64,000 nt of DNA from Zymoseptoria tritici IPO323. Its lineage: Eukaryota; Ascomycota; Dothideomycetes; Mycosphaerellales; Mycosphaerellaceae. Positions 46,070 through 59,262 of the stretch are shown piece after piece. The stretch lies in contig NC_018218.1 in NCBI RefSeq assembly GCF_000219625.1, forward strand, positions 5,518,001 to 5,582,000, in the 5' to 3' direction. Position 1 is the stretch's first letter, and each line of letters opens with the position of its first letter. The position numbers were made by a program, and so were the translations under genes. The notes under the pieces were generated by a model. The model was not told the DNA's origin, made no database searches, and worked only from the letters and a program-made list of their open reading frames with translations.

Positions 46070-48307
46070 TCACCGTGGGCGTGGTCTAGCCCATTCCTGG
46101 CGCAATTCTTCCGAGAGATTCGTATTGACCGGCCAGCCCGTCATACTTGCATGCTCATCGATCAGCTCGGTGATACATTGCCTCTTGGCTTCATCATTGC
46201 AATACAGTCCGGCCGCGAACAGGCACTGCGTAGACATAAGTCTCGAAGCGTCGTCAGACAGCTTCATCGCAATGCCGCCGATGGTATCAATGCACTCCAC
46301 GATTATTCGGTCTCGGCTCAGGTATTCCAGATATCCGCCCGCGGATGGCTGATTGATGAGTAACAGAATGCGAGCCATGCTGTACATTTGGATGCTGATG
46401 CCGAATGCTGGTGGGTGAATCCAAAGAGGCTGGAAGGCTCGATTTGAGGGTCCTTCGACGGGGAGTGGGTTGAAATGGATGCTGACGCTCGATCGCCACT
46501 CATCGAGCATATTCAGGAGAGTGTTGGCACGCATGATGCGGTTGGAGAGATCGCGCTCACCGGCTTGTTTCTGTTGTTGGTCAGCAAACATCTTGCAAGC
46601 TTGCGAAGTCAATGAACGGAACAACATACTTCTTCCAAAGAGCTGTAATTTACAGCTTGGGCCAAGATGTATACGACTTTCGATGCCATGTCCCAGATAT
46701 CCATAGCCGAGTAAGGCTTCGTTGGCTTGAAAAAGCTGAAGCAACGTCTGTGCTCCCGGAACGCGGCCCACACGTCCTGACGCAGCCAAGCCCACCAGAT
46801 CGCTTGCTCCAACCCGCCGGATTCGCCGTTGATCTCTCGACTTCGTTGGATCCAGAAGACGCCTTTGAGATGCCGTTCCCATCCTTTGCCCGCACCGTCA
46901 ATCATCTCATAGGTACTCACCACCAGGACTGTCGCAAGTAGCTCGAGACTGTTCTTGTATGACGTGAAGCGCATCGCGGACTGCAGGTATTGCAGCGTTT
47001 CGTAGTAGTATTGCACGGCTGCCGTGCGATCGACATTCACTTCTCCGCGATTTAGCGGCTTGATCGACAAATGTCGTGCACCTAGTGCTAAGACTGCCTT
47101 CATGAGACCCTCTATCGGATTGTCAGCGACTTGCCTCGTCTCGAGGTTGGAGACCTCCAAGCAAGAAATGTGGAAGGAAACGGATGTCTCGCATGTGTGT
47201 GAGCGGGCATACCGTTATGCAAGGCCAGATGTGGCACTAAAGTGGAGAAGTGCTTCATAGGATCGTAGAGATCGATCCACAAACTGACGCCCGTAACGAA
47301 GCGTTGAAATATGTCGAACTGCAGCAGGATCAGTGAAATGTTCGGGATAAGGTAGGCGTGCGGAGTCTACTTCATGGTCTTTGAGTCGTATTGGCTCTGT
47401 AGACTGCCAGAACTGCCGTTCATCCGTGCTACCATCCATCGGCGCTGGCGATATTGCCGATATTTGCAGAATCTTTGATGGGTTCTGCAGCGCCACACCT
47501 TCCGCAAAGTTCACATGCTGCGCAGCGGACGCAAGCCGCGCATCTTGCGTGGGATACAGCTCCTGCCGCCGAGCAAGTGCTGCGTCGCTCAGACTTTCCA
47601 GCGTTGGCGTATCAAGATTGCTCTGAGCTGCGTCTCCGGCAAGTAGTCCGAACCAGCGTAGCGGAGCGACTTCCGTGCCATATCCAGTAGAATTGCTGTA
47701 ACTACTCTGCGGACTGAGTTGCACCATGCCTTCGTCGCCTGTGGGAGCAGGCGTGGCAGGGTACATTCTTGGAGTCGGCCTCGTTTCGAGCGATTCCGCA
47801 GCACTGGGCCATCGTCGGTGACTCGATACTGGAGCAGCATTTGGAGTGCTGATCGGGGAGGCATGAACTTTGGGGGTTGCGCCGACGCTGCCGTCTTCGC
47901 TTGCGTTGTCTGGAAGAGATCCATAGATACAGACTCGATTGGCTTTGCCACACGGACCGCAGACAGGCTTAACTTCATCGCATTTCATATGACGCCTCCG
48001 ACATACTGCACTGTAGGCTTGATTAGCATGTTGCAAAGTAGGCTTCACGACAGCTTCGCAGCGGTGAGCGAACGCATGGACAAACGCCGCCGCAGGACGC
48101 AACCGGATCGGAAGCCGTTGACCAAAAGCTGTAAGTCCCTTTTGCAACGCGAAAGAAGAGTATCGTCCCGCACGAGGGTGAGACGAGTATCAGATCCACT
48201 CACCAGCCCGTAGTAGTCCTCAGACCTCTGCCTCTCGACTTCCGTGGCTTTCGGCTGGTACTTGTGGAGGGACCGGCAGTAGGCGGAGGTGGTTGCCCTG
48301 GATCCAT
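46070..48307 (-). CDS. Zn2Cys6 transcription factor with fungal regulatory domain
   Basis: Nuclear DNA-binding regulator. Start MDPGQPPPPT at 48307; introns 48203-48011, 47370-47319, 47212-47112 and 46627-46571 keep one frame. The first intron (193 bases) falls inside the zinc cluster: the first Cys codon is split (TG|T) and continues as AVCRRRHMKCDEVKPVCGPC plus the closing Cys. The middle homology region contains FQRFVTGVSLWIDLYDP and MKHFSTLVPHLALHN, then LMKAVLALGARHLS and a helical C-terminal part ending EWARPRPR. About 640 residues. It is divergent from the DAL5-like transporter at 48984, which it may regulate. It lies 5 kb beyond the PKS cluster and is not an obvious member. Confidence 0.88.
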
Positions 48308-48983
48308 GTCTCAATGCATCCCTTGCGTCAGCTTGATGGTTCGGGGTCGCACGAGGTGGTGCTCGAGTCGAGGTTGCTGCTTAAGTTCATGTCAGAGTTG
48401 GCCGAACTCTGCCCCGCTGGCCGTTGGCGAGTTAGGGCTTAGTCTGGAGGCCACCGTGGACTTCACCTCTTACTGAGTTGCGGAATCTGGCTGCTCGTGG
48501 CTTTCGTGGCCATCTCGCACGATGACACCACAATCCACAGTGACGTCTATATCCACCAACGCCGAGCTCGTGCCGGGGCAACTTCCATACCAAGCCCGCG
48601 GTTGTATGGGGAATCCCTGATGGTCACGAACATGAACCCTGCTGCACTGATGTCAATGCGACCGCCGTTCGCATCGCTTCGAGCAAAGCGGAAGCAATAC
48701 TATGGGGGAAAAGGAGGAGTGCGGAGAACCGGGGCGCAGTCCAATGCTCGATCTGCATTGCATCGAAAGGCGGAGAGTGCTCGTCCATGGAGTTGAGGAC
48801 TATATCATGCCATGGACGACTTCCAGTGTGAAGCGAGGCTCTCTTCGAATTGGGTACTTGCCAGGATCACATTTTTCACTACCAAGTCGAACCACCACAG
48901 ACCCTTGACGTGGCTCTTCCACTCGCCTTCCAGAAGCCTTCCATTCTGTTTTGCTACGAACTCAAAACAGCTCATTGACTGCC
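48308..48983. promoter_or_regulatory. Divergent promoter, transcription factor / DAL5-like transporter
   Basis: A 676-base interval lies between divergent start codons at 48307 (minus) and 48984 (plus). It contains no convincing gene. Pairing a regulator with a transporter is a common fungal arrangement for locally controlled uptake. Confidence 0.45.
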
Positions 48984-50639
48984 ATGGAGTCACATAACGA
49001 CAGGAAGCTCTCAGACGTAGAGATCATCGAGGACCGCAATGAACTTGACGCAGAAATGGTGGCTGAGGAAAAGGCACTCGTTCGGAAGATCGACCTCTTC
49101 CTTATGCCAACGATTTGGATCATGTACTTGCTTTCCTACATGGACAGGACGAACATTGGTATGAGGAATAGTCGTACTAGGACTGTCCGAAAGCTAACGA
49201 GTCGACAGGAAATGCGAAAGTCGCAGGTATGACGGACGATCTTGGGATGAGCAGTAACGACTATTCGGTCGCCCTGGTCGTTGTGAGTTTTTGACAGTCG
49301 CCTTGTCGAAGTACAATGACGATCCTCGATTGGTCGCAGACTTGCTGACACTGATTTAGTTCTTCGTGACATGTGAGCAACTACACGAGCTGCATACACT
49401 CACTCCGTTCCTAACACACATCCAGACGTCGCATGGGAAGTCCCCTCCAACCTCATCCTCTCGAAAACCAAACCATCGATCTTCCTCCCCGTCATCATGT
49501 CTCTCTGGGGCATCGCCACCTGCTGCATGGCGAAAGTTGATTCGTTCGGTCAGCTCGTCGCCTGTCGAGTGATCGTAGGGCTTCTCGAAGCTGGATTCGC
49601 GCCCGGGATTCTTCTGATCATCTCATCGTGGTATCGACCGAACGAGCAGTCGAAGCGTTTCGCCATTTACATTTCCGCGGCCGTACTATCGGGAGCATTC
49701 GGCGGAGTGCTGGCGGGAGCTATCACGAAAGGAATGGAAGGAGTCGCAGGGTTGAGAGGTTGGCGATGGTTATTTGTGAGTTCTTTCGAAGTCTTTCTGG
49801 TTGCTTATGCTGAGACCTTGCAGATCATCGAGGGAGCTGCGACCGTCCTGTGGGCCATTGTCTCGTACTTCATCCTGCTGGACTTCCCGTCGAATACCAA
49901 GCGGCTGTCCGATCGCGAACGAGCGCTGGCGATATCCCGTCTGCAGGCTGCCAATGTACACGGCGAAGCGGAATGCGAAGAGCATTTGACCTCCATCCAG
50001 GCAATGAAGCAGGCTTGTTCGTCGTGGCGAGTTTGGCTGTTCGTTGTCGGCTACATGGTTATCGTCGGATCGAGCACATTGTCCTACTTCTACCCAACGC
50101 TAGTCCAAGGTCTAGGGTACAACTCGACCATGGCACAGGTAAGCATCCGTTGACGACACCTTGGAGAACACACCTGACCCTCGCAGTACATGACCGTCCC
50201 AATCTACGCCGTGGCCTTCTTCTGCGTCGGCTTCACCGGCTACTTCAGCGACAAACACCCCACCCAACGCGGAGCCATCATCGCAGCCTGGCTCTCCCTC
50301 TCCACAATCTGCGCCGTCATCGTTTGCGCCGTGTACGACTTCACTGCCCGCTACGTGCTGCTCGTTGTCATGGCAGCAGGGTTGTGGTCGAGTAACGCCC
50401 TGGCTTTGAGCTATGCTTCAAGCACATTCTCGTACATGCCGCGGGAGACAAGAGCTGTGTCTTTGGCGCTGGTGAATGCGATGGGCAATTTGGCGCAGAT
50501 ATATGGGGCGTACTTGTTCCCGGCGGACGACAAGCCGAAGTATTTGCTGGGGTTTGGAGTCATCTCGGGAATGTGTGGGCTTGGTGTGGCGACGTATGTG
50601 CTGGCGCATGTGTTGTTGAGGAAGTATATCAAGAAGTGA
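48984..50639 (+). CDS. MFS transporter, DAL5/TNA1-like anion:cation symporter
   Basis: Plasma-membrane permease of the allantoate/nicotinate/vitamin family. Start MESHNDRKLSD at 48984. Introns are 49159-49208, 49283-49359, 49373-49425, 49776-49823 and 50139-50186; the third exon is only 13 bases (49360-49372, encoding FFVT plus one base). Family signatures: KIDLFLMPTIWIMYLLSYMD in TM1, DRTNIGNAKVAGM, YVAWEVPSNLIL (completed by the microexon), GIATCCMA, RVIVGLLEAGFAPG and SYASSTF. About 440 residues, slightly short for the family. The substrate is unknown; the divergent Zn2Cys6 gene may be its regulator. Confidence 0.9.
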
Positions 50640-51960
50640 GTGAGGGCAAAGATACTGGATACAGACATTTTTGATGAGTTGTCCGCCTCATCCTCCCGCA
50701 GTCAATGCATGGGAGTCAGCGGCAGATCGGCCATAGTCTGATGGTCTCTGACAATCGGACGTCTTCGGAGTGGCATGGGAGAATCTCGAGTGGTCGACTT
50801 GGCAGTGTGTAACACTAGTCAGCACAAGTTGAAGCACTCTGAGCCTTCGGAGGTCGCTTCCTGCAGTCTGACAAAACCTGCAAGCGGATCATCGCGAAGA
50901 CAAGGCGTGCTCCAGTACAGTCATGTCAACTCGATGCGTTCATCAAGTAGATCCATCATGACGGATGGACCCATCGCTGTGATCACGACTCCCAGCAAAG
51001 CGGGCGCACTCCTGCAGGCTGCCGGTTGAAGGAACAAGTCAATTCCGCCCTGATCTGTCGTCGCAGAAAGCGGCAGTGCCTGCATTGGTGGCGTCGATTC
51101 ATATGCACCCTAAAACAAGGCCATCACATCTCTCGACACCATTCCCATCATCGAATGCTTGAGAACCTGCGACGGCGTGTTCCTCCTCGGCGTGGATATC
51201 GTTTTGGTGTGAGTTGTGTGTACTGTCAAGACTGAAAGACCTTGAGACGAAGAAGAACATGGCGTTTCTCCCGGATTGCTCCGACGGAAGACAATTCTCC
51301 GGGACCCACCAGAACGGACTTCACTTGTGCCGTCTCAATCATTGGCTCACTTCGGTCTTTATCTATTCCTTCCCAGTGGAGACATTGCTCAACATGGAAC
51401 TCACTGCGGACATGGATCCATCAATATTCTGGAGGCGACACCAAATTGTCAAAGGCAGTGCCCACGCCCGGCCGAGAGTCCGAGACTAGAACTAACATCC
51501 CACGCAAATTTCCGTGTCTGGCTGAGATGAGGACGCCATGGGCCCATGGCCATGCAATTGCAGGGGAAAATTCATCGCATTTGCGTGCTCAGAGACATGC
51601 GAGTTCCACGATGGCCTCCTCCAGCTTTACCCCAAGCGGAAACACAAATGCAGCTCTCTCGATCGGTCTGGAACACACCCTGATCCGCGACCCAATGAAG
51701 TCGACTGCGATGGACCGATAAGAGCATTGGTATCCGGAAGATCGTCCCAAGAGCATCCTTCGCATGTGCACTTCATGAGCTTATTCGGATCTCTGGTATC
51801 TCTGGGATTACTTTCGACGCCGGCGACGTTTGACTCTTTCGCGCTTGTGCTTGAAAATACAGAGTCGCAAGCGGAGGGAGGTTGACATAAAGCCGTATAT
51901 TCACTCCTCCCGCCATCCCATCGGCGGCTAGTGTAAACGGCTACCGGACTTCTCACCAAT
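50640..51960. promoter_or_regulatory. Ammonium permease upstream region with GATA sites
   Basis: This 1.3-kb interval lacks a convincing gene; the open frames in it show no family signal. Two consensus HGATAR sites occur: TTATCT at 51359-51364 (AGATAA on the minus strand) and CGATAAG at 51716-51722, about 600 and 240 bases before the start codon. They fit control by an AreA/NIT2-type nitrogen regulator, which is known for ammonium permease genes. Confidence 0.45.
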
Positions 51961-53650
51961 ATGTCGACCGACCAAGGCAGTCTGCCTTACGTGCCTCTGG
52001 TCGAGTACAACGGCACAGCCGACAGCACCGGGGGAGACTCATTGACGCAAGACCTAAACGTCTTCTACAATGCCGGAGACATCGCATGGATGCTTACGGC
52101 CACCGCACTTGTCTGCTTGATGGTGCCTGGCGTTGGGTAAGCACAAGCTGGAACACTGTCCACAATCCCAAGCCTTCCAGCTGACCACTCTGGATGCTCT
52201 GCAGTTTCTTCTACTCGGGACTGGCTCGCAGAAAATCCGCACTGTCGCTGATATGGCTATCTGTCATGTCAACAGCTGTAGTCAGCTTTCAATGGTTCTT
52301 CTGGGGCTACTCGCTGGCATTCTCGCATACGGCAACGAATGGCTTCATTGGAGATCTTGACTCGTTCGGCTTGAAAGGCGTACTCGGTGCACCTAGCCTT
52401 GGCAGTGCGAAGATACCGGATTTGATGTATGCTGTCTACCAAGGCATGTTCGCTTGGTATGTGCAATGAGGATCTTGGTCGAGCGACTTGGAATACTGAC
52501 TTCCAACTTCTGCAGCATGACAATGGCACTTCTCACAGGCGCCGTGTCAGAACGAGGTAAACTCCTCCCCTGCGTGATCTTCATGTTCATCTGGACCACC
52601 ATCGTCTACGACCCGATCGCCTGCTGGACCTGGAACCCAAATGGCTGGTCCTACAAACTCGGCGGCCTCGACCTCGCAGGTGGCACGCCAGTACACATCG
52701 CATCCGGCACCGCGGCTCTAGCATACAGCTACATGCTTGGTCCACGCACTGGACACGGCACACCAGCTCTGAACTACCGTCCACACAACGTCACGCACAT
52801 CGTTATTGGTACTGTCTTCCTCTGGGTTGGCTGGTTCGGCTTCAACGCCGGATCTGCTCTCGGTGCAAACCTCCGAGCGATAATGGCGGCGGTGGTGACC
52901 AACCTGGCCGCAGGCGTCGGTGGTATCACATGGTGCCTCGTCGACTACCGCCTCGAAGCGAAATGGTCCACAGTCGGCTTCTGCTCCGGTGTCATCTCAG
53001 GTCTTGTCTGCATCACTCCAGGCTCAGGATATGTGCCCGCGTGGGCTGCTGTAATTTACGGCATCTGCGCGGGTATCGGCTGCAACTTCGCCACGCAGCT
53101 CAAATTCTGGATGAACGCCGACGATGCTCTAGACATCTTCGCCGTACATGGTGTGGGTGGCTTCATCGGCAATCTCCTCACGGGCATATTCGCAGCCGAC
53201 TGGATCGCACATCTCGACGGCTTCACGGAAATCCAAGGCGGCTGGCTCAACCGCCACTGGATCCAGCTCGCGATCCAACTCGCCGATAGCGTTACTGGAA
53301 TGGTATACAGCTTCACCATGACGATCGCCATCCTCTTTCTCATGAACCTTCTTGGACGGAAGATTCCCGCCCTACGATTACGAGCTTCAGCTGAGGAGGA
53401 ACTGGCCGGCATCGACGATGTGGAGATCGGAGAGTTCGCTTACGACTATGTTGAGCTCACAAGAGATGTGCGGCCGGCGGACGCGCTCGAGGGCGTCAAT
53501 GATGGGTACGCGACGGACGATGCGAGAAGTACGAGGAGCTCACTGGTGTTTGGCAGAGCGCAGTATGTGCGGTCGGAGCGGAGGGAGAAGAACGATATTC
53601 CGATGCGGGAGTTTGAGAGGTCGGAGGTGCAGACGGGGTATGCCATGTGA
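51961..53650 (+). CDS. Ammonium permease, MEP/AMT family
   Basis: Plasma-membrane ammonium transporter with eleven helices. Start MSTDQGSLPYVPLVEYNG at 51961; introns 52137-52204 and 52457-52515. Conserved features: DIAWMLTATALVCLMVPGVG-FFYSG at the first helix, AYDPIACW-like segment YDPIACWTWNPNGW, the AMT signature region DLAGGTPVHIASGTAALAYS with the first pore His, GWFGFNAGSA, and the second pore His in IFAVHGVGGFIGN. The cytosolic C-terminal tail after LLGRKIPAL contains the conserved GIDDVEIGEFAYDY regulatory segment and an extra Ser/Arg-rich end. About 520 residues. Confidence 0.96.
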
Positions 53651-53846
53651 GCTAATCTATCGCAATTAGACACACCATGAAATCCTGCTGGCTTTTCATT
53701 GACCCTTCTCGTTTACCTACTGTGGTGAGCCGACCATCCCCTAGAGCTCATCAGGATGTGATGGCATATCCATGCTGGCCATCCTAGTGACGCACTCTTA
53801 CTGTCCTGACCACACAATGCGCCTCGCCAGATTCCTCTCGCTTCAT

Positions 53847-56342
53847 CTACCTGGAAAGCACCCCCTTCACGGTCCCCACCAACTCCACATTCCCCGGCAC
53901 AACCGACTCCGTAATGCCATTCTCCGGCGTACACCCCTCCTGCAACCACCTCGCCAACAGATCATTCGACTCCTTCGGCTTGATGTCCTGATTCGCCGTG
54001 CCCACCGTAACATGCGGCACTTTATTCGTGCTCTGGAACACCTCCGCACCAGCTCCCGCGGGACTCAGCCGAACGAGGAAAGCCATCACGCGAGAGTCCC
54101 AAATAAGCCGCTCAAGGCGGACGTTGCAGTCGCCGATCTTGGGCGTTGGCAGAGGGTAGGCGGCGGAAGCGGTGGGTTGGGAGTAGTGCGTGTGGAGTTC
54201 TGTTAGGCGGTCCCAGATGTTCTGGAACTCGGAGGATTGGGCGCGGTGGACGAGGGTGACGTGGAATTCGTTTTGGATGCGGTGTTGAGCGCGGAGGGTG
54301 TTGTAGATGCGGGCGGTGTCGGGCGAGGCGGAGGAGAACATGGCGTGGAGGATGCGGGAGACTTGGTCTGCGGGGATCTGGACGGCGAAGTATTCGAGTT
54401 TGCGTTCTTTGGGTTTGGCGCCGTTGGATTGAGCGGTGAAGTTGTTGTTTGGCTTGTTGCCTTGCTTCTTTGAGCGGTCGTCGCGGGCTTTGATCTCGTG
54501 TTTGATGTCGACGGTATATTCCGAGAGGGCTGCTTGAATCGCGTTGTCCATTTCATCGGGTGACGGCATGTCTTGTCCACCGAAAAGCTTAGGGTATTCG
54601 TTGTACATCCGCGTGATCACCGCCTCCAAGTTCTCCCTCGATGAGGCGATGGGATCCAGGTCGATCACAAGGTCGAAGCCATCGTCGGGAGCATTTTCTG
54701 GACGAACGGGCTCGAATCGGTGCATGAATCCCTCCATGATGCCGATGATCTCCTCGGAGCCCTTGCTTGTGTGAATGGTCTGATGATTGTCTCCTCTTGA
54801 CAGAACTCGCTGTCGAAGTGCGGTACGAATGTTGTCATGGTTGCCGCGCTCATGGACGAAGTGCAATGCAACGAAACGAGTCGTGGGCACAACCTTCGAC
54901 ACATCTTCGATGAGTTGTTGCCGCTCGCGACGTTGGTGATTGTTCCGATCCGCGATCATTGCTGCATCTTTGGCCAAGGCGTCGACGCAGGCTGCTGCGA
55001 ATGCTTGCGGCTTACCACGCTTGACAGTGATGTTGTCGTTCTGTACATGTCCCCAGTTGAAGAGCTTGCATAGCGCCAATGCCACGGTAGTCTTGCCACA
55101 TCCGATGGTCGCCACTGGAACGAGGATGACATCCCCAGTCACAGCATCGCTCGAGACCTCCCCCTCCAAAGCCTCCTGGCGAATGATGTCTGAGCCCTTC
55201 AGTCCGCGATATGCCAGGAAGTCGTCACGCATCTTGATGATCCCATGGTTGTTGCCGTATGCGCGACCAAGTTCGGGATTGCCGTGAAGCTGTCTCCGTG
55301 CGAAGATGAGGTACTCCTCGGTAATCTTCTTGTGCTTCTTGAACCTCGGTGGCTTACCAGCGATCACAGCCTTTGTGCATTCTCTCCATTGTCGGTACAT
55401 GAGATACGGCTCCTCGAACTTGTATTTGAAGAACCAGTCGTGCCAGTCGCCCGAGCCAGCTTTTGATTGACATCGAATGACGAAGCCTTCTGTGTCGCGC
55501 CCCTCATAGTTCCCGGTCTCCGCGGTCTGGTCCAAGAAACTCTTCACCTCACTCAAGTCGTTCTTGATGATGTATGTGGTCTTCTTGAATCCCCATGCGT
55601 CTGCGAATTGATCGACCAGATTGTGTGGGTATGTGGCAAACTCGGGCAGGTTCAGGTTGAGACCGTGAAGGTAGAGACCAGCGGTTTCAGGAGTGTACGC
55701 AAGCACATGCTCCTCGAATTCATCGTCGCAAAGTTCTGCCACTGCGGTTGCGTTCATTCGTCGAAGCTCTTTGGCGAGATCTTGCTTCGTCCTGCCAACA
55801 GTCGCCAAATGCCGCTCGACCCATTTCTCGCCGGCGTTGGCGTGGCTGACTTCTGTGCCATCTCGAGACCCTGTTGAGTGCTTGCTGCAGACGATGAGAG
55901 TGCCGTCTTCAAGTCCCGCCAAGAAGATGATGCATCCATTCTCCTTCACGCTCAACTCGTAGGGTCCTCGGGTCTTGTTCTCGACGTTGGTCCATTCGGT
56001 CTCTCGCACTTCGCCGTGGTTGAAGAATTTGTCGTATCCTCGTACTGCGATTTCATGCTGCCCTTGGGAGTTGATGGTGGTGAAGAGTCCGCGCGCGTAC
56101 GTTGGGAGACCTTCTTTCTTGTAGTCCCAGTCTTGCATCTTCCACGAGTCCACTGTGATTTTGCTGCCATCGACGGAAAATGTGCTCTTCTTGCAAGAGA
56201 AGCTGTCCTTGCCTTTTCCCTTTCCCTTGTTTGCCTCGAGAATGCGAATCATTTCTCCAACTTCGCGCGGATCTTGCGGCCGCCATGGTGCTTCTGACTG
56301 ATACGCCATGATTTTGATGTTGTGTGGAGGAGTTGTGATCAA
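53847..56342 (-). CDS. TRL1: tRNA ligase (fungal Trl1)
   Basis: Single-exon trifunctional enzyme that heals and seals tRNA halves after intron removal and joins HAC1/hacA mRNA in the unfolded protein response. N-terminal ligase/adenylyltransferase: nucleotidyl-Lys motif VKENGCIIF near residue 130, later TEGFVIR and FKYKFEEPYL. Central polynucleotide kinase: P-loop VATIGCGKTT near residue 415. C-terminal cyclic phosphodiesterase: the two HxT motifs HVTLVHR near residue 700 and HVTVGT near residue 785. About 831 residues, the usual length. A second Met twelve codons in (aaaatcATGGCG, MAYQSEAPW) has better start context and may be the true N-terminus. Confidence 0.96.
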   Translation of the reverse strand: MITTPPHNIKIMAYQSEAPWRPQDPREVGEMIRILEANKGKGKGKDSFSCKKSTFSVDGSKITVDSWKMQDWDYKKEGLPTYARGLFTTINSQGQHEIAVRGYDKFFNHGEVRETEWTNVENKTRGPYELSVKENGCIIFLAGLEDGTLIVCSKHSTGSRDGTEVSHANAGEKWVERHLATVGRTKQDLAKELRRMNATAVAELCDDEFEEHVLAYTPETAGLYLHGLNLNLPEFATYPHNLVDQFADAWGFKKTTYIIKNDLSEVKSFLDQTAETGNYEGRDTEGFVIRCQSKAGSGDWHDWFFKYKFEEPYLMYRQWRECTKAVIAGKPPRFKKHKKITEEYLIFARRQLHGNPELGRAYGNNHGIIKMRDDFLAYRGLKGSDIIRQEALEGEVSSDAVTGDVILVPVATIGCGKTTVALALCKLFNWGHVQNDNITVKRGKPQAFAAACVDALAKDAAMIADRNNHQRRERQQLIEDVSKVVPTTRFVALHFVHERGNHDNIRTALRQRVLSRGDNHQTIHTSKGSEEIIGIMEGFMHRFEPVRPENAPDDGFDLVIDLDPIASSRENLEAVITRMYNEYPKLFGGQDMPSPDEMDNAIQAALSEYTVDIKHEIKARDDRSKKQGNKPNNNFTAQSNGAKPKERKLEYFAVQIPADQVSRILHAMFSSASPDTARIYNTLRAQHRIQNEFHVTLVHRAQSSEFQNIWDRLTELHTHYSQPTASAAYPLPTPKIGDCNVRLERLIWDSRVMAFLVRLSPAGAGAEVFQSTNKVPHVTVGTANQDIKPKESNDLLARWLQEGCTPENGITESVVPGNVELVGTVKGVLSR

Positions 56343-58690
<2,348 letters not shown>

Positions 58691-59262
58691 ACGTCCGTCT
58701 ACAGTACGACAATGCACGAATCACGGCCCCAAAACATCACATTACCACCATGACATGATTCACGTGCGCGCGCGACTCCTTTCGAACAACCGATCTCCCT
58801 CATCATCCTACACTCTCTCAAGTTTGCGGCAGCAGGACAAATGGAGAGACAACGTGACAATTGCAAAAGCAAGCAAAAGGCCAATCGCTTCATTGGAAGA
58901 GCGGAGCGGGCGAGCAAGGAAATGGGACAACGGCCGATATCGTCTTGCCATAGCTAGCTGGTCTTTGTCGTGTAAACTTTTCTTTTTTCTCTCTATCTCG
59001 ACCATCCATTTTGTGCCTCACGAACCGGTAGGCCACAATGCGGTGAGAACGTGAGACATGCCGCGTTGGAATATGGTCCATAGCGAAAGGCTTGGGGTGT
59101 TGTGCAGTACAGGTGGGCCACCCAGAGGACTGCTAACTCGTTGAGCAGCACCGACACAGACCTCCAGAGTGCGACATACGACTCTGTGACAACTGGATCT
59201 AGGACTGTGAAGGTCGTGTGGGAGATCCAAGGACTTTTGCAATGTCTTCCAACGCATGCTAA
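58691..59262. other. Convergent region between ARF1 and a transporter
   Basis: This 572-base gap holds the ARF1 3' UTR and the 3' end of the transporter gene. No tRNA or other gene was recognised. Confidence 0.4.

Noticed and set aside
46070..48307. Zn2Cys6 regulator as the PKS cluster regulator
   Set aside because: It lies more than 5 kb beyond the last cluster gene, with an unrelated protease and NLR-like gene between, and is paired with a divergent transporter. A trans role remains possible but is not supported by sequence.
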